Below are positions 37,342-45,601 of a stretch of 64,000 bases of DNA, in pieces; the first letter of the stretch is position 1, and each line of letters begins with the position of its first letter. The notes under the pieces are model-generated. The model was not told the origin of the DNA, ran no database searches, and saw only the letters and a program-made list of their open reading frames with translations. Source of the DNA: Kribbella sp. NBC_01245 (GTDB taxonomy: Bacteria > Actinomycetota > Actinomycetes > Propionibacteriales > Kribbellaceae); the NCBI RefSeq assembly GCF_036226525.1, contig NZ_CP108487.1, forward strand, positions 7,440,001 through 7,504,000, in the 5' to 3' direction. The position numbers and the translations under genes were made by a program.

Positions 37342-37387
37342 CCTCTCTTTGCGACGAGTGGACGGGTCCACTCGTCGCAAAGAGAGG
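37342..37387. terminator. Perfect 22-bp hairpin between convergent genes
   Basis: Arms 37342-37363 and 37366-37387 are exact complements with only two unpaired bases at the tip. CTCTCTTTGCGACGAG begins the left arm. It lies between the stops of the DUF1707 gene and the epoxide hydrolase gene and probably ends both transcripts. CTCTTTGCGACGAGTGG also recalls parts of the large hairpins (CTTTGC, GTCGCAA, GAGTGG). Confidence 0.8.
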
Positions 37388-37396
37388 GAGGATGGT

Positions 37397-38545
37397 TCAG
37401 CGGAGCTTGCTGAAGAACGCCCGGACGTCGCCGATGAGCAGGTCGGGGGCTTCCATGGCGGCGAAGTGGCCGCCGCGGCCGAATTCGGACCAATGCACGA
37501 TGTTGTGTTCGAGCTCGATCGTGCGCCGGATCGACACGTCCAGGGGGAACACCGCGACCCCGGTCGGTACCGTCGAACGCTCACTCGCGCCCCAGGCTCC
37601 GGCATGCGCGGTCTCGTAGTAGCTGTTGGCCGAGGACCCAGCCGTGCCGGTGAGCCAATACAGCATCACGTTGGTGAGCAGTAGATCCCGATCGACCGCG
37701 TCCTCGGGCAGCTCGGCGGCCGGATCGGTCCACTCCTTGAACTTCTCCACGATCCAGGCCAGCTGCCCGACGGGGGAGTCGTGCAGCCCGTACGCCAGAG
37801 TCTGCGGCCTGGTGATCTGGATCATCACGTAGCCGGAGCCCTCAGTCTTCAAGTACTCCAGGTGCTTCAGCCGCGCCTGCTCGGCCTCGGTCAGCGTCTC
37901 CACGTCGCCCGGGTCGGTGAACGCGGAGAGCCCGTTCGCGTGGACGCCGACGACCTTGTCGGGGTTGAGCCGGCCGAGCCCCGGCGAGACGACCGCGCCG
38001 GTGTCGCCGCCCTGCGCGCCATAGCGGTCGTAACCGAGCCGGTCCATCAGTTCGGCGAACGCTCGGGTCACGCGGTTGGTGTCCCAGCCGGCCTCGCCGG
38101 TCGGCCCGGAGAACCCGCTGCCCGGGATCGACGGGATCACCAGGTGGAACGCGTCCGCCGCGTTGCCGCCGTACGCCTTGGGGTCGGTCAGCGGGCCGAT
38201 GACGTTCAGGAATTCCACGATCGAGCCGGGCCAGCCGTGGGTCAGGATCAGCGGCAGCGCGTCCGGCTCGGGCGAGCGCACGTGCAGGAAGTGGATGTTC
38301 TGCCCGTCGATCTCGGTGGTGAACTGCGGGTACTTGTTCAGCTCCCGCTCGTAGGTACGCCAGTCGTAGCCGTCGCGCCAGTACTCGGCCAGACCCTTGA
38401 GATAGCTGACCGGCACCCCGCGGCTCCAGCCGACATCGGGCAGGTCCGCGGCCCACCGGGTCCGGGCGAGCCGGTCTCGCAGGTCGTCCAGGTCAGCCTG
38501 GGGAATGTCGATGGTGAAGGGCCGGATCTCGCTGTTGGTCTCCAT
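37397..38545 (-). CDS. Epoxide hydrolase (EHN-type), locus 2
   Basis: A 382-residue relative of the enzyme at 15926. It has the EHN domain ([47 protein letters not shown]), the nucleophile elbow [12 protein letters not shown] with Asp, and the terminal [12 protein letters not shown] with His. It would hydrolyse an unknown epoxide. ATG 38545 starts opposite the WYL gene at 38609; TAGGAC-N7-GTCCTA lies between. A perfect hairpin is found just beyond its stop. Confidence 0.92.
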   Translation of the reverse strand: METNSEIRPFTIDIPQADLDDLRDRLARTRWAADLPDVGWSRGVPVSYLKGLAEYWRDGYDWRTYERELNKYPQFTTEIDGQNIHFLHVRSPEPDALPLILTHGWPGSIVEFLNVIGPLTDPKAYGGNAADAFHLVIPSIPGSGFSGPTGEAGWDTNRVTRAFAELMDRLGYDRYGAQGGDTGAVVSPGLGRLNPDKVVGVHANGLSAFTDPGDVETLTEAEQARLKHLEYLKTEGSGYVMIQITRPQTLAYGLHDSPVGQLAWIVEKFKEWTDPAAELPEDAVDRDLLLTNVMLYWLTGTAGSSANSYYETAHAGAWGASERSTVPTGVAVFPLDVSIRRTIELEHNIVHWSEFGRGGHFAAMEAPDLLIGDVRAFFSKLR

Positions 38546-38567
38546 ACCAAGAACTCTATTCGCCGGT

Positions 38568-38586
38568 TAGGACGACTTCAGTCCTA
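38568..38586. promoter_or_regulatory. WYL operator candidate, locus 2
   Basis: TAGGAC-N7-GTCCTA is a perfect 6-7-6 dyad in the 63-nt gap between the divergent epoxide hydrolase and WYL genes. It has the same half-site and spacing as the dyad at 15886-15903. Confidence 0.75.
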
Positions 38587-38608
38587 GGCTCGTGACAGAC
38601 TTTTAGCT

Positions 38609-39562
38609 ATGTGGGAAACCTCGGCAAGACTGCTGCGATTGCTCTCGCTCTTGCAGACCCGACGCGACTGGTCCGGCGCCGAACTGGCCGAGCGACTGGA
38701 GATCACGCCGCGCACCGTGCGCCGCGATATCGACCGGCTGCGCGGGCTCGGCTATCCCGTACTGGCCACCGCGGGCACCGCCGGCTATCGGCTGGGCGCG
38801 GGCGCGAACGTGCCGCCGTTGCTGCTCGACGACGACGAAGCCGTCGCGGTCGCGATGGGCCTGCGTACGGCGGCCGGCGGCTCGATCACCGGGATCGAGG
38901 AGACCTCGGTGCGGGCCTTGGCCAAGCTCGAGCAAGTACTGCCGTCCCGGCTGCGCCATCGGATCAACGCCCTGCAGTCGGTGACGGTGCCGATGACCAA
39001 CACAGGGCCAACCGTCGATCCGAGCACGCTCACAGCGATCGCTGCCGCCTGCCGTGACTCGCACCGCCTGCGCTTCGACTACCGCACGCATGACGGAACC
39101 AGCAGCATCCGTACGACGGAGCCGCATCGGCTGGTGCACACGGGGCGGCGTTGGTACCTCATCGGCTGGGACGTCGACCGCGAGGACTGGCGGACGTACC
39201 GCGTGGACCGGCTCGACCCGCGCACGCCTACCGGCCCGCGGTTCACTCCGCGTACTCCGCCAGACACCGACATCAGCGCCTACACCTCGCGCGCGATCTC
39301 GACGTCGGCCTACCACTACCAGGCCCGATTCACCCTGTACGTCAGCGCCGAGACGGCCGCGGAGCGGATCACCCCCACCACCGGCGCCCTCGAGCCAATC
39401 GACGCCCACACCTGCACCCTCCGCGCCGGCTCCAACTCACTGGACGAACTAGCCATCTACGTGTCAGGCAAAGGCTTCGACTTCCAGATCCACGAACCCC
39501 CGGAACTGGTCGAACACGTCAAAACTCTGGCAGCCCGTCTAACCCGCGCAACCCAAACCTGA
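38609..39562 (+). CDS. WYL-domain transcriptional regulator (locus 2)
   Basis: A 317-residue paralogue of the regulator at 14906. The HTH is at residues ~1-60 (LSLLQTRRDWSGAELAERL, TPRTVRRDIDRLRGLGYPV) and the WYL core is FDYRTHDGTSSIRTTEPHRLVHTGRRWYLIGWD. Its start MWETSARLLRLLSLL matches MRETSSRLLSLLSLL of locus 1. The product probably controls the divergent epoxide hydrolase through TAGGAC-N7-GTCCTA. Confidence 0.92.
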   Translation: MWETSARLLRLLSLLQTRRDWSGAELAERLEITPRTVRRDIDRLRGLGYPVLATAGTAGYRLGAGANVPPLLLDDDEAVAVAMGLRTAAGGSITGIEETSVRALAKLEQVLPSRLRHRINALQSVTVPMTNTGPTVDPSTLTAIAAACRDSHRLRFDYRTHDGTSSIRTTEPHRLVHTGRRWYLIGWDVDREDWRTYRVDRLDPRTPTGPRFTPRTPPDTDISAYTSRAISTSAYHYQARFTLYVSAETAAERITPTTGALEPIDAHTCTLRAGSNSLDELAIYVSGKGFDFQIHEPPELVEHVKTLAARLTRATQT

Positions 39563-39644
39563 GCCGCTATCCGCGCCAGACGCTGCTCTTTTGCTGCATC
39601 GGGCCCGGTGGGATGCTGTGGCTAGTCATAACGGGGAGCACGTC

Positions 39645-40097
39645 ATGGTTACCAACAGCATTGAGATCGATCGTCCTGCTGGTGAGGTCTTCGCCTACCT
39701 CGAGCAATTCGAACGCCACAGCGAGTGGCAGCCCTCGCTCATCGCCGCGGAGATCAAGACACCCGGTCCGATTCAGGTGGGCACCAGGGTGGTCGAACGG
39801 CGGAAGACGCCGGTCGGCATCCGTGACATTCCGTTCGTGGTCACCGAGCACGATCCGCCGTACTTGCTGTCCTTCCGCGGTACCACCGGACCGGTTCGGC
39901 CGGTCGGAACGGCCACCGTTGAGGTGTTGAGCGAGTTCAGCTCGCGGCTGACCTTCGAGGTGGAGCTGGAAGGACGCGGGATCGGCAGGCTCATCGCACC
40001 CCTCGCGCTACGCCAGACGGCGAAGGAGATCCCGATGAGACTGCGCGGCTACAAGAAGGCGATCGAGGACGGCACTCCCGGTCCAACCCCGCGCTGA
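39645..40097 (+). CDS. SRPBCC (polyketide cyclase-like) protein
   Basis: A 150-residue START/SRPBCC-fold protein (VTNSIEIDRPAGEVFAYLEQFERHSEWQPSL at the start, CoxG- or polyketide-cyclase-like). It forms a hydrophobic pocket, and its ligand is unknown. ATG 39645 follows GGGGAG. Hairpin copy 4 starts 12 nt after its stop. Confidence 0.85.
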   Translation: MVTNSIEIDRPAGEVFAYLEQFERHSEWQPSLIAAEIKTPGPIQVGTRVVERRKTPVGIRDIPFVVTEHDPPYLLSFRGTTGPVRPVGTATVEVLSEFSSRLTFEVELEGRGIGRLIAPLALRQTAKEIPMRLRGYKKAIEDGTPGPTPR

Positions 40098-40107
40098 CGT
40101 CAACCTC

Positions 40108-40207
40108 CTCTTTGCATTCATTCGTCGCAATCCGCCCTCACCAGCCGCGTGCCTGGACTGGTCCTCTGAGGGACAGAGGGCGGATTGCGACGAATGAATG
40201 CAAAGAG
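40108..40207. repeat. Large hairpin element, copy 4
   Basis: Core arms 40110-40139 and 40176-40205 are exact complements, plus two outer pairs, with a 36-nt loop. The left arm has TCGTCGCAATCC and the right arm GGATTGCGACGA, a compensated G-to-C change against most copies. It lies between convergent genes. 33-bp repeats follow. Confidence 0.95.
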
Positions 40208-40233
40208 AGAGACGGCGGCACGCTCTGGGGCGT

Positions 40234-40288
40234 TGGTCAGAAGCGACCGATGAACCGGCGACACGCCGCGTCACAAGGGCCCGATGAC
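40234..40288 (+). repeat. 33-34-bp tandem repeat, two units
   Basis: GGTCAGAAGCGACCGATGAA and CGTCACAAGGGCCCGATGA are spaced by 34 nt, next to hairpin copy 4 and between convergent genes. Confidence 0.8.
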
Positions 40289-40335
40289 GCACCCCGGCGC
40301 CCCGGGCAGCGTTGGGCGTCCGGGGCGCCGCGTGC

Positions 40336-40992
40336 TCAGGTGAGGAGGGTGCGGACGGCTTCGGCGGTGCGGTGGGCGGACTGGGGGTTTTGGCCGGTTA
40401 CCAGGCGGCCGTCGACGACGACCTGGTCGGTGAAGTTGGCGGCCGGGTGGTGCTTGGCGCCCTTCGACTCGAGGGCGTCGGCGAGCAGGAACGGGACGAC
40501 GTCGGTGAGACCGACCGCTGCCTCCTCCTCGTTGGTGAAGCCGGCGACGTTCTTACCGTCGACCAGGTACGAGCCGTCGGACAGCTTCAGCTCGACCAGG
40601 GCCGAGGGGCCGTGGCAGACGGCCGCGACCACGCCGCCGCGTTCGTAGATGCTCGCGGCCAGTCCGGCGAGATCCGTCGCGGCCGGGAAGTCCCACATGG
40701 TGCCGTGCCCGCCCGCGTAGAAGATCGCGTCGTACTCGTCGGCCTTCAGGTCCGAGGCCTTCGCGGTGTTCTCGATGTCGACCGCCGCCAGGAATGCCTG
40801 CTGGATCTCGTCCGACACGTCGAGGCCGTCGGCGGGCGCCTTGCCACCGGCGACGGAGACCAGGTCGACGTCGAAGCCGGCGTCGGTGAAGACCTTCCAC
40901 GGCTCGGCCGCTTCGGAGACGTAGAAGCCGGTCTTCTTACCGGTGTCGCCGAGGTCGGAGTGGCTGGTCAGTGCGATCAGGATGCGTGTCAT
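40336..40992 (-). CDS. DJ-1/PfpI-family protein (class I glutamine amidotransferase-like)
   Basis: A 218-residue DJ-1/ThiJ/PfpI protein. YDAIFYAGGHGTMWDFP and VVAAVCHGPSALVELKL carry the nucleophile elbow with Cys and the adjacent His. Relatives are glyoxalase III, deglycase or chaperone enzymes (Hsp31-like) acting in the cytoplasm. ATG 40992 gives MTRILIALTSHSDLG; longer frames upstream overlap the divergent LysR gene. The LysR gene at 41065 is the probable regulator. Confidence 0.9.
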   Translation of the reverse strand: MTRILIALTSHSDLGDTGKKTGFYVSEAAEPWKVFTDAGFDVDLVSVAGGKAPADGLDVSDEIQQAFLAAVDIENTAKASDLKADEYDAIFYAGGHGTMWDFPAATDLAGLAASIYERGGVVAAVCHGPSALVELKLSDGSYLVDGKNVAGFTNEEEAAVGLTDVVPFLLADALESKGAKHHPAANFTDQVVVDGRLVTGQNPQSAHRTAEAVRTLLT

Positions 40993-41064
40993 GTGTTCAT
41001 GGTGACTGGTCGGACCCATAGAAAACCAATAGGACTCCTGGGGTTGTGTCATAAGATTTCCGAT

Positions 41065-41940
41065 GTGTTGTCCCTCGACCTGCTGCGCAGCTTCCTGGCC
41101 GTCCACCGGGCCGGCTCGATCACGGCCGCGGCCGAGGTGCTCGGGCTGTCCCAGCCGACGGTGACGGCGCACCTGCGTTCGCTGGAGCAGACCCTGGATC
41201 GGCCGCTTTTCGACCGGGTCGCGCGTGGGGTCGTGCCGACCGCTGCCGCGCATGAGCTGGCCCGTCGGGTGGCCGGGCCGATCGACGCGCTGCAGGCGTT
41301 GGCCCGGGACGAAGTGGGCGAGTTGCTGGGGGAGACCGTGCACCTCGGCGGGGCGTCCGACTTCCTCTGTCATCAGGCACTGCCCGCACTGGCTGGTCTC
41401 GTGGCGGACGGTCTGCAGTTGCGGGTCCAGTTCGGCCTGCCGGAGGCGATGGTGGACGAGCTGCTGGGGCGGCGGCTCGACTTGGTGCTCAGTTCGATTC
41501 GCCCGCGCCGTTCCGGGTTGGTCGTGACGCCGTTGTACGACGAGACGTTCGCCCTGGTCGCGGCACCGTCGTACGACCAGGTGCCCGAGGCGGCGTACGG
41601 GCCGGACGTGTTGCGCGCCGTACCGCTGGTGGCTTATGCGGAGGAGGCGCCGATCCTGCGGCGGTATTGGCGCACGGTTTTCGGCGTACGGCTGTCGCGG
41701 CCGGTGGACCTGGTGGTGCCGGATCTGCGCGGCGTACTCGAGGCGGTTCTGGCCGGTGCCGGGGCGAGCGTGCTGCCGACGTACTTGTGCGAGCCGCAGT
41801 TGGCCGCGGGGCGATTGCGCCTGCTGGTGGAGCCGGAGTTGCCGCCGCTCAACACGATCTACGTGGTGACCCGGGCGGACGCCGGGCCGCGCAGTCCGGT
41901 TGGCCAAGTACGGCAGGAGCTTCTTCGCGCGTTCGGGTGA
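41065..41940 (+). CDS. LysR-family transcriptional regulator
   Basis: A 291-residue LysR regulator. The HTH is in residues 1-60 (LDLLRSFLAVHRAGSITAAAEVLGLSQPTVTAHLRSLEQ), with a periplasmic-binding-like effector domain after residue ~90. GTG 41065 gives the standard N-terminus. It diverges from the DJ-1 gene across a 72-nt gap, the classic LysR target arrangement. Confidence 0.9.
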   Translation: MLSLDLLRSFLAVHRAGSITAAAEVLGLSQPTVTAHLRSLEQTLDRPLFDRVARGVVPTAAAHELARRVAGPIDALQALARDEVGELLGETVHLGGASDFLCHQALPALAGLVADGLQLRVQFGLPEAMVDELLGRRLDLVLSSIRPRRSGLVVTPLYDETFALVAAPSYDQVPEAAYGPDVLRAVPLVAYAEEAPILRRYWRTVFGVRLSRPVDLVVPDLRGVLEAVLAGAGASVLPTYLCEPQLAAGRLRLLVEPELPPLNTIYVVTRADAGPRSPVGQVRQELLRAFG

Positions 41941-41961
41941 CCGGGATGGGACCATGACGAG

Positions 41962-42498
41962 GTGGATAGCGCGCATGATCAACCCCTGCTGCCGTTCATC
42001 GGCGGCATGGCCCTGGTCGTCGCGGTTGTCGGCGGCATCATTCTCGCCGACAAGCTCCCGGAGCAACGGCTGGCGTCGAACCTGTTGCGCTCGGGTTCAC
42101 CCGCCACCGCGACCGAGGTGAGCGTGCTGATCGTGGAGCGGGAGAAGGGGCCGGAGCTGAACCGGGTCCGGGTGACGTTCGAGGAGTTCAACGGGCGGAT
42201 CGTGCGGGCCGAACTCACCGGCGCCATCACCGAGGACGACGACGCGCGACCGGGCTGGCACGCGCCCGCCGAGTCCTCGCGCTACGCCGAACCCGAGCTG
42301 CGTCTGCGCTTCGATCCGGACGATCCGACTCAGGTGATGTCCACGGCCGACGCGAAGGTCCGGGCCGGGCAGACCAGCACGCTGTTCATCTCCGGCGGCA
42401 TGCTCGTCGGTGGACTGGCCACGGCGGCGTACGTCTTCGTTGCCCGCCGCCCCACCAGACCCGGCCGCGGCGAACTCAAACCGCCAGCGGCCGCCTAG
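41962..42498 (+). CDS. DUF3592-like membrane protein
   Basis: A 178-residue protein with one N-terminal helix (FIGGMALVVAVVGGIILAD), a ~100-residue soluble beta region and a second helix near the C-terminus (LFISGGMLVGGLATAAYVFVA). This is the topology of DUF3592 proteins. GTG 41962 starts 21 nt after the LysR stop. Function unknown; it precedes the convergent pmt gene. Confidence 0.65.
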   Translation: MDSAHDQPLLPFIGGMALVVAVVGGIILADKLPEQRLASNLLRSGSPATATEVSVLIVEREKGPELNRVRVTFEEFNGRIVRAELTGAITEDDDARPGWHAPAESSRYAEPELRLRFDPDDPTQVMSTADAKVRAGQTSTLFISGGMLVGGLATAAYVFVARRPTRPGRGELKPPAAA

Positions 42499-42511
42499 CC
42501 CCTGCTGATGG

Positions 42512-44215
42512 TCAGATCCAGGTTTTGAACCACATTCGGCTCAGCCAGTCGGGATGCGGCAGCACCTGGTCGGTCAGCACCGGCCAGAGATAGGCGAAGT
42601 TCAGCACGACGAGTACGACGAACGCGCCCACCGCGGCACTGCCGATCAGCCGGCGCGCGCTCGACCCATACGTCACGCCGCCATCCTCGACCACCGGCGT
42701 CCGGGCCGGCCCGAGGATGTGCCCGAGGCAGAGCGCCACCGCCACCACCGTGAACGGGATCATCGTGACCGCGTAGAAGAAGAAGATCGGGCGATCGGTG
42801 TACATGAACCAGGGCACCCAGCCGGCCACGAACCCGGTCAGCGCGACGCCGAATCGCCAGTCCCGCTTGCCGATCCACAGCACCGCCGCGGCGATCAGCG
42901 CGAACACACCGGCCCACCACAGCAGCGGCGTACCGATCGCGGAGATGACCGACAGGCACTTCGTCGGCGCCTTGGCCTCGCAACCGGGCGAACCCGGCGC
43001 GATGTCGTTGACCGCGTCGAACCCGATCGGGCGGGCCAGGACCGGCCAGCCGCCCGGGTGCGACGAGTACGGGTGGGTGGCGTTCTTGATGTAGTCGCTG
43101 GTGTGGAAGTCGAGAACTTCCTTGTGGTAGTGCAGCAACGAGCGGAAGTCGTCCGGTACGACCTTCATCACCCCGTGCGCCGGGTTCTTCGAGGCGTAGT
43201 CATGCCCGTACGAGTTGTCGTGCAGCAGCCAGCCGGTCCAGGTCGCGGTGTACGTCACGACGGCCACCAGCACAATGCTCAGGAACGCCGGAATCCCGTC
43301 CCGCACGGCCGATCGCCAGACCGCGCCGCGAGCGCCGAGCGCCCGGCGGGCACCGATATCCCACGCGAACGTGAGCAGGCCGAAGACCGCGACGAACCAG
43401 ATCGCGTTCCACTTCACCCCGAGCGCCAGACCGAAGCAGACCCCCGCCGCGATCCGCCACGGCCGGAAGACCAGCGCCTTGCCGAAGCCGCCAGGGGTGT
43501 TGTCGTCGAGCGAACGGGCCAGCCGCGACCGCATCCAGTCGCGATCGCAGACCAAACAGGCCATCGCACAGACCAGCCAGAACGCCAGGAAGATGTCGAG
43601 CAACGCGACCCGGGACATGACGAAATGCAGGCCGTCCACCGCGAGCAGCAGCCCGGCGATACCGCCGATCAGCGTCGACCGGGTCATCCGCCGTACGGCC
43701 CGGATCAGCACCAGGATCGTCAGCGTGCCGGCCAGCGCGGGCACGAACCGCCAGCCGAACGAGTTCATCCCGAACAGCTGCTCGCCGGCCGCGATCATCC
43801 ACTTGCCGACCTCGGGGTGCACGGTCAGGCTCGGGGTGTCCTTGAAGACGTCGAGATTGCCCTTCAGGATCTCCTTGTCGGCGATGCCCTCGGAGCTGTC
43901 GATGAACTGCCGGGCATACCCGAACTTCAGCAGCGAATAGGCGTCCTTGGCGTAGTACGTCTCGTCGAAGACGAACTTCACCGGCGTGCCGAGATGCCAG
44001 AACCGCAGGATCGCGGCGAAACAGGTGATCGCGATCGTGGCGATCCACCCGTTGTCGAAGTCGCGCGGCATCGGCGGGTAAAGCCGCTGCTTCAGCGGGG
44101 GCAGCCGCCGCCCGAGCACGTCGCGTCCCAGCGTCTCGCGCGGCTCCTCGGCCGGTCGGGATGCGGGCGCGGAGCCGACGGTGTCGTCATCGATCACGGC
44201 AGTCACGCACGCCAT
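42512..44215 (-). CDS. pmt: Protein O-mannosyltransferase (PMT/GT39)
   Basis: A 567-residue multi-pass membrane glycosyltransferase of the dolichyl/polyprenyl-phosphate-mannose type. KFVFDETYYAKDAYSLL contains the essential acidic Asp-Glu of the first external loop. HPEVGKWMIAAGEQLFG and MSRVALLDIFLAFW are PMT hallmarks, with eleven or so hydrophobic helices. It mannosylates secreted proteins during Sec export. ATG 44215 is used; an upstream GTG/ATG frame exists only inside the hairpin region. Position opposite rsmI matches the mycobacterial Rv1002c-Rv1003 order. Confidence 0.93.
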   Translation of the reverse strand: MACVTAVIDDDTVGSAPASRPAEEPRETLGRDVLGRRLPPLKQRLYPPMPRDFDNGWIATIAITCFAAILRFWHLGTPVKFVFDETYYAKDAYSLLKFGYARQFIDSSEGIADKEILKGNLDVFKDTPSLTVHPEVGKWMIAAGEQLFGMNSFGWRFVPALAGTLTILVLIRAVRRMTRSTLIGGIAGLLLAVDGLHFVMSRVALLDIFLAFWLVCAMACLVCDRDWMRSRLARSLDDNTPGGFGKALVFRPWRIAAGVCFGLALGVKWNAIWFVAVFGLLTFAWDIGARRALGARGAVWRSAVRDGIPAFLSIVLVAVVTYTATWTGWLLHDNSYGHDYASKNPAHGVMKVVPDDFRSLLHYHKEVLDFHTSDYIKNATHPYSSHPGGWPVLARPIGFDAVNDIAPGSPGCEAKAPTKCLSVISAIGTPLLWWAGVFALIAAAVLWIGKRDWRFGVALTGFVAGWVPWFMYTDRPIFFFYAVTMIPFTVVAVALCLGHILGPARTPVVEDGGVTYGSSARRLIGSAAVGAFVVLVVLNFAYLWPVLTDQVLPHPDWLSRMWFKTWI

Positions 44216-44252
44216 CGTACGGATCCCCCAGTCCCACCGCCGCCGCCCACAC

Positions 44253-44360
44253 CTCGTCCTTTGCATTCATCGGTCCCAATCCGCCCTCTCCCGTAGGCAG
44301 ACCTGTACCTGCAGGAGATGGTCAGAGGGCGGATTGGGACCGATGAATGCAAAGGACGAG
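44253..44360. repeat. Large hairpin element, copy 5 (variant core)
   Basis: Core arms 44259-44288 and 44325-44354 are exact complements, extended by six outer pairs (CTCGTC with GACGAG), with a 36-nt loop. The variable segment reads CATCGGTCCCAAT instead of CATTCGTCGGAAT, and the opposite arm follows it exactly. It is the only copy lying between divergent genes. CATCGGTCCC is also the core of the 33-bp repeats. Confidence 0.95.
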
Positions 44361-44438
44361 AGCCGCGATCTCTGCCACGGGTGGTCACATCTGACCCCTG
44401 GCGCTGGGCCCGCCAGAGTCGTGCAATTGGGCCGGTGA

Positions 44439-44519
44439 GCGGACCGCCAGCTACACACGAAGGCGGTTTGCGGCCCGTTTCGGCCGTTTCGAGGCCGTCG
44501 TGTGGTGCTGGCGGTCCGC
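44439..44519. repeat. 81-nt hairpin upstream of rsmI
   Basis: 22-nt arms (44439-44460 and 44498-44519; GCGGACCGCCAG pairs with CTGGCGGTCCGC) with two mismatches enclose a 37-nt loop. The loop size equals that of the large hairpin family although the arms are unrelated. Confidence 0.8.
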
Positions 44520-44702
44520 CCAGGCGGTCAAGCACCACAACCCGGCGACGATCGGACGCGAAATGCGGCACCTGGTGCGCGATCACTCGCGAGAGGCCAG
44601 GTCGGCGAATGCAAAGACAGGCGGGCGCGGCTCCTAGACTTCCGGTATGACCTCGCGATGGGACGGGCCGTTGGACTCGCAAGAGCAGACGGATGTACGG
44701 CG

Positions 44703-45569
44703 ATGAGTGAGGGCGTTGGGCGGTTGGTGCTTGCGGGGACGCCGATTGGGGATCCGGGGGACGCGACGCCGAAGTTGGCGCGGGCGTTGGCCGAGGCGGA
44801 TGTGGTCGCGGCGGAGGACACGCGGCGGCTGCGCAGGCTCACGAGCGACCTGGGGATCACCGTTACCGGGCGGGTGACGAGCTACTTCGAGGGCAATGAG
44901 CGGCAGCGGACCGACGAGCTGGTGCAGGCGCTGACCGAGGGCCTGACCGTGCTGGTGGTGACCGACGCGGGCATGCCGAGCGTGTCGGACCCCGGCTACC
45001 GGCTGGTCGCGGCGGCGATCGAGGCGGGGATTCCCGTCACCGCCGTCCCCGGGCCGTCCGCCGTACTGACTGCCCTGGCGTTGTCCGGATTGCCGGTGGA
45101 CCGGTTCTGCTTCGAGGGGTTCCTGCCGCGGAAGGCGGGCGAGCGTTCGCGGCGGCTGGACGAGCTGAAGAAGGAACAGCGCACGATGGTCTTCTTCGAG
45201 GCGCCGCACCGGCTGGCGGTGAGCCTGGAGGCGATGGCGGAGGCGTTCGGCCCGGATCGGCGTACGGCGGTGTGCCGGGAGCTGACGAAGACCTATGAAG
45301 AGGTCAAACGCGGCGGCGCGGCCGAGTTGGCGAAGTGGGCCGCGGAGGGCGTACGCGGCGAGATCACCGTGGTCGTGTCCGGCGCGGACCCGGCCGATCG
45401 CGAGCTGGGCCCGGCCGAACTCGCCGCCGAGGTGGCCGCTGACGAGGAGGCGGGTACGCCGCGGAAACAGGCCATCGCGGACGTGGCCAAGCGCCTCGGT
45501 GTACCGAAACGGACCGTGTACGACGCCGTCCTGGCCGCCCGCGGTGATCAGCCGAAGGCGCCGCGGTAA
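44703..45569 (+). CDS. rsmI: 16S rRNA 2'-O-methyltransferase RsmI
   Basis: A 288-residue enzyme of the tetrapyrrole-methylase fold that methylates the ribose of C1402 in 16S rRNA. LVLAGTPIGDPGDATPKLA begins it, VAAEDTRRLRRL and VVTDAGMPSVSDPGYRLV are family signatures, and VPGPSAVLTALALSGLP lines the SAM site. The C-terminal helical domain ends KRLGVPKRTVYDAVLA. ATG 44703 is chosen; the frame is open further upstream without family sequence. It is followed by metG after 32 nt. Confidence 0.95.
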   Translation: MSEGVGRLVLAGTPIGDPGDATPKLARALAEADVVAAEDTRRLRRLTSDLGITVTGRVTSYFEGNERQRTDELVQALTEGLTVLVVTDAGMPSVSDPGYRLVAAAIEAGIPVTAVPGPSAVLTALALSGLPVDRFCFEGFLPRKAGERSRRLDELKKEQRTMVFFEAPHRLAVSLEAMAEAFGPDRRTAVCRELTKTYEEVKRGGAAELAKWAAEGVRGEITVVVSGADPADRELGPAELAAEVAADEEAGTPRKQAIADVAKRLGVPKRTVYDAVLAARGDQPKAPR

Positions 45570-45601
45570 AAGCATTGCCCGGGCCCACCTAGAATTCCCG
45601 T

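Larger units (their letters stand above)
44216..44702. other. 487-nt divergent intergenic region of pmt and rsmI
   Basis: No gene recognised. It contains hairpin copy 5 (44253-44360), a second stem (44439-44519), and an isolated half-arm GCGAATGCAAAG near 44605-44616. GTGGTCACATCTG at 44391 also occurs in the 62776 hairpin. Confidence 0.75.

Noticed and set aside
42554-44296. Plus-strand 580-codon frame opposite pmt
   Set aside because: Shadow of the pmt gene: low-complexity Arg/Asp/His-rich sequence with no domain. Its end reads through hairpin copy 5.
44439-44519. Treating the 81-nt hairpin before rsmI as a member of the large hairpin family
   Set aside because: The loop length (37 nt) matches, but the arms are shorter, imperfect and unrelated in sequence, so it is listed separately.
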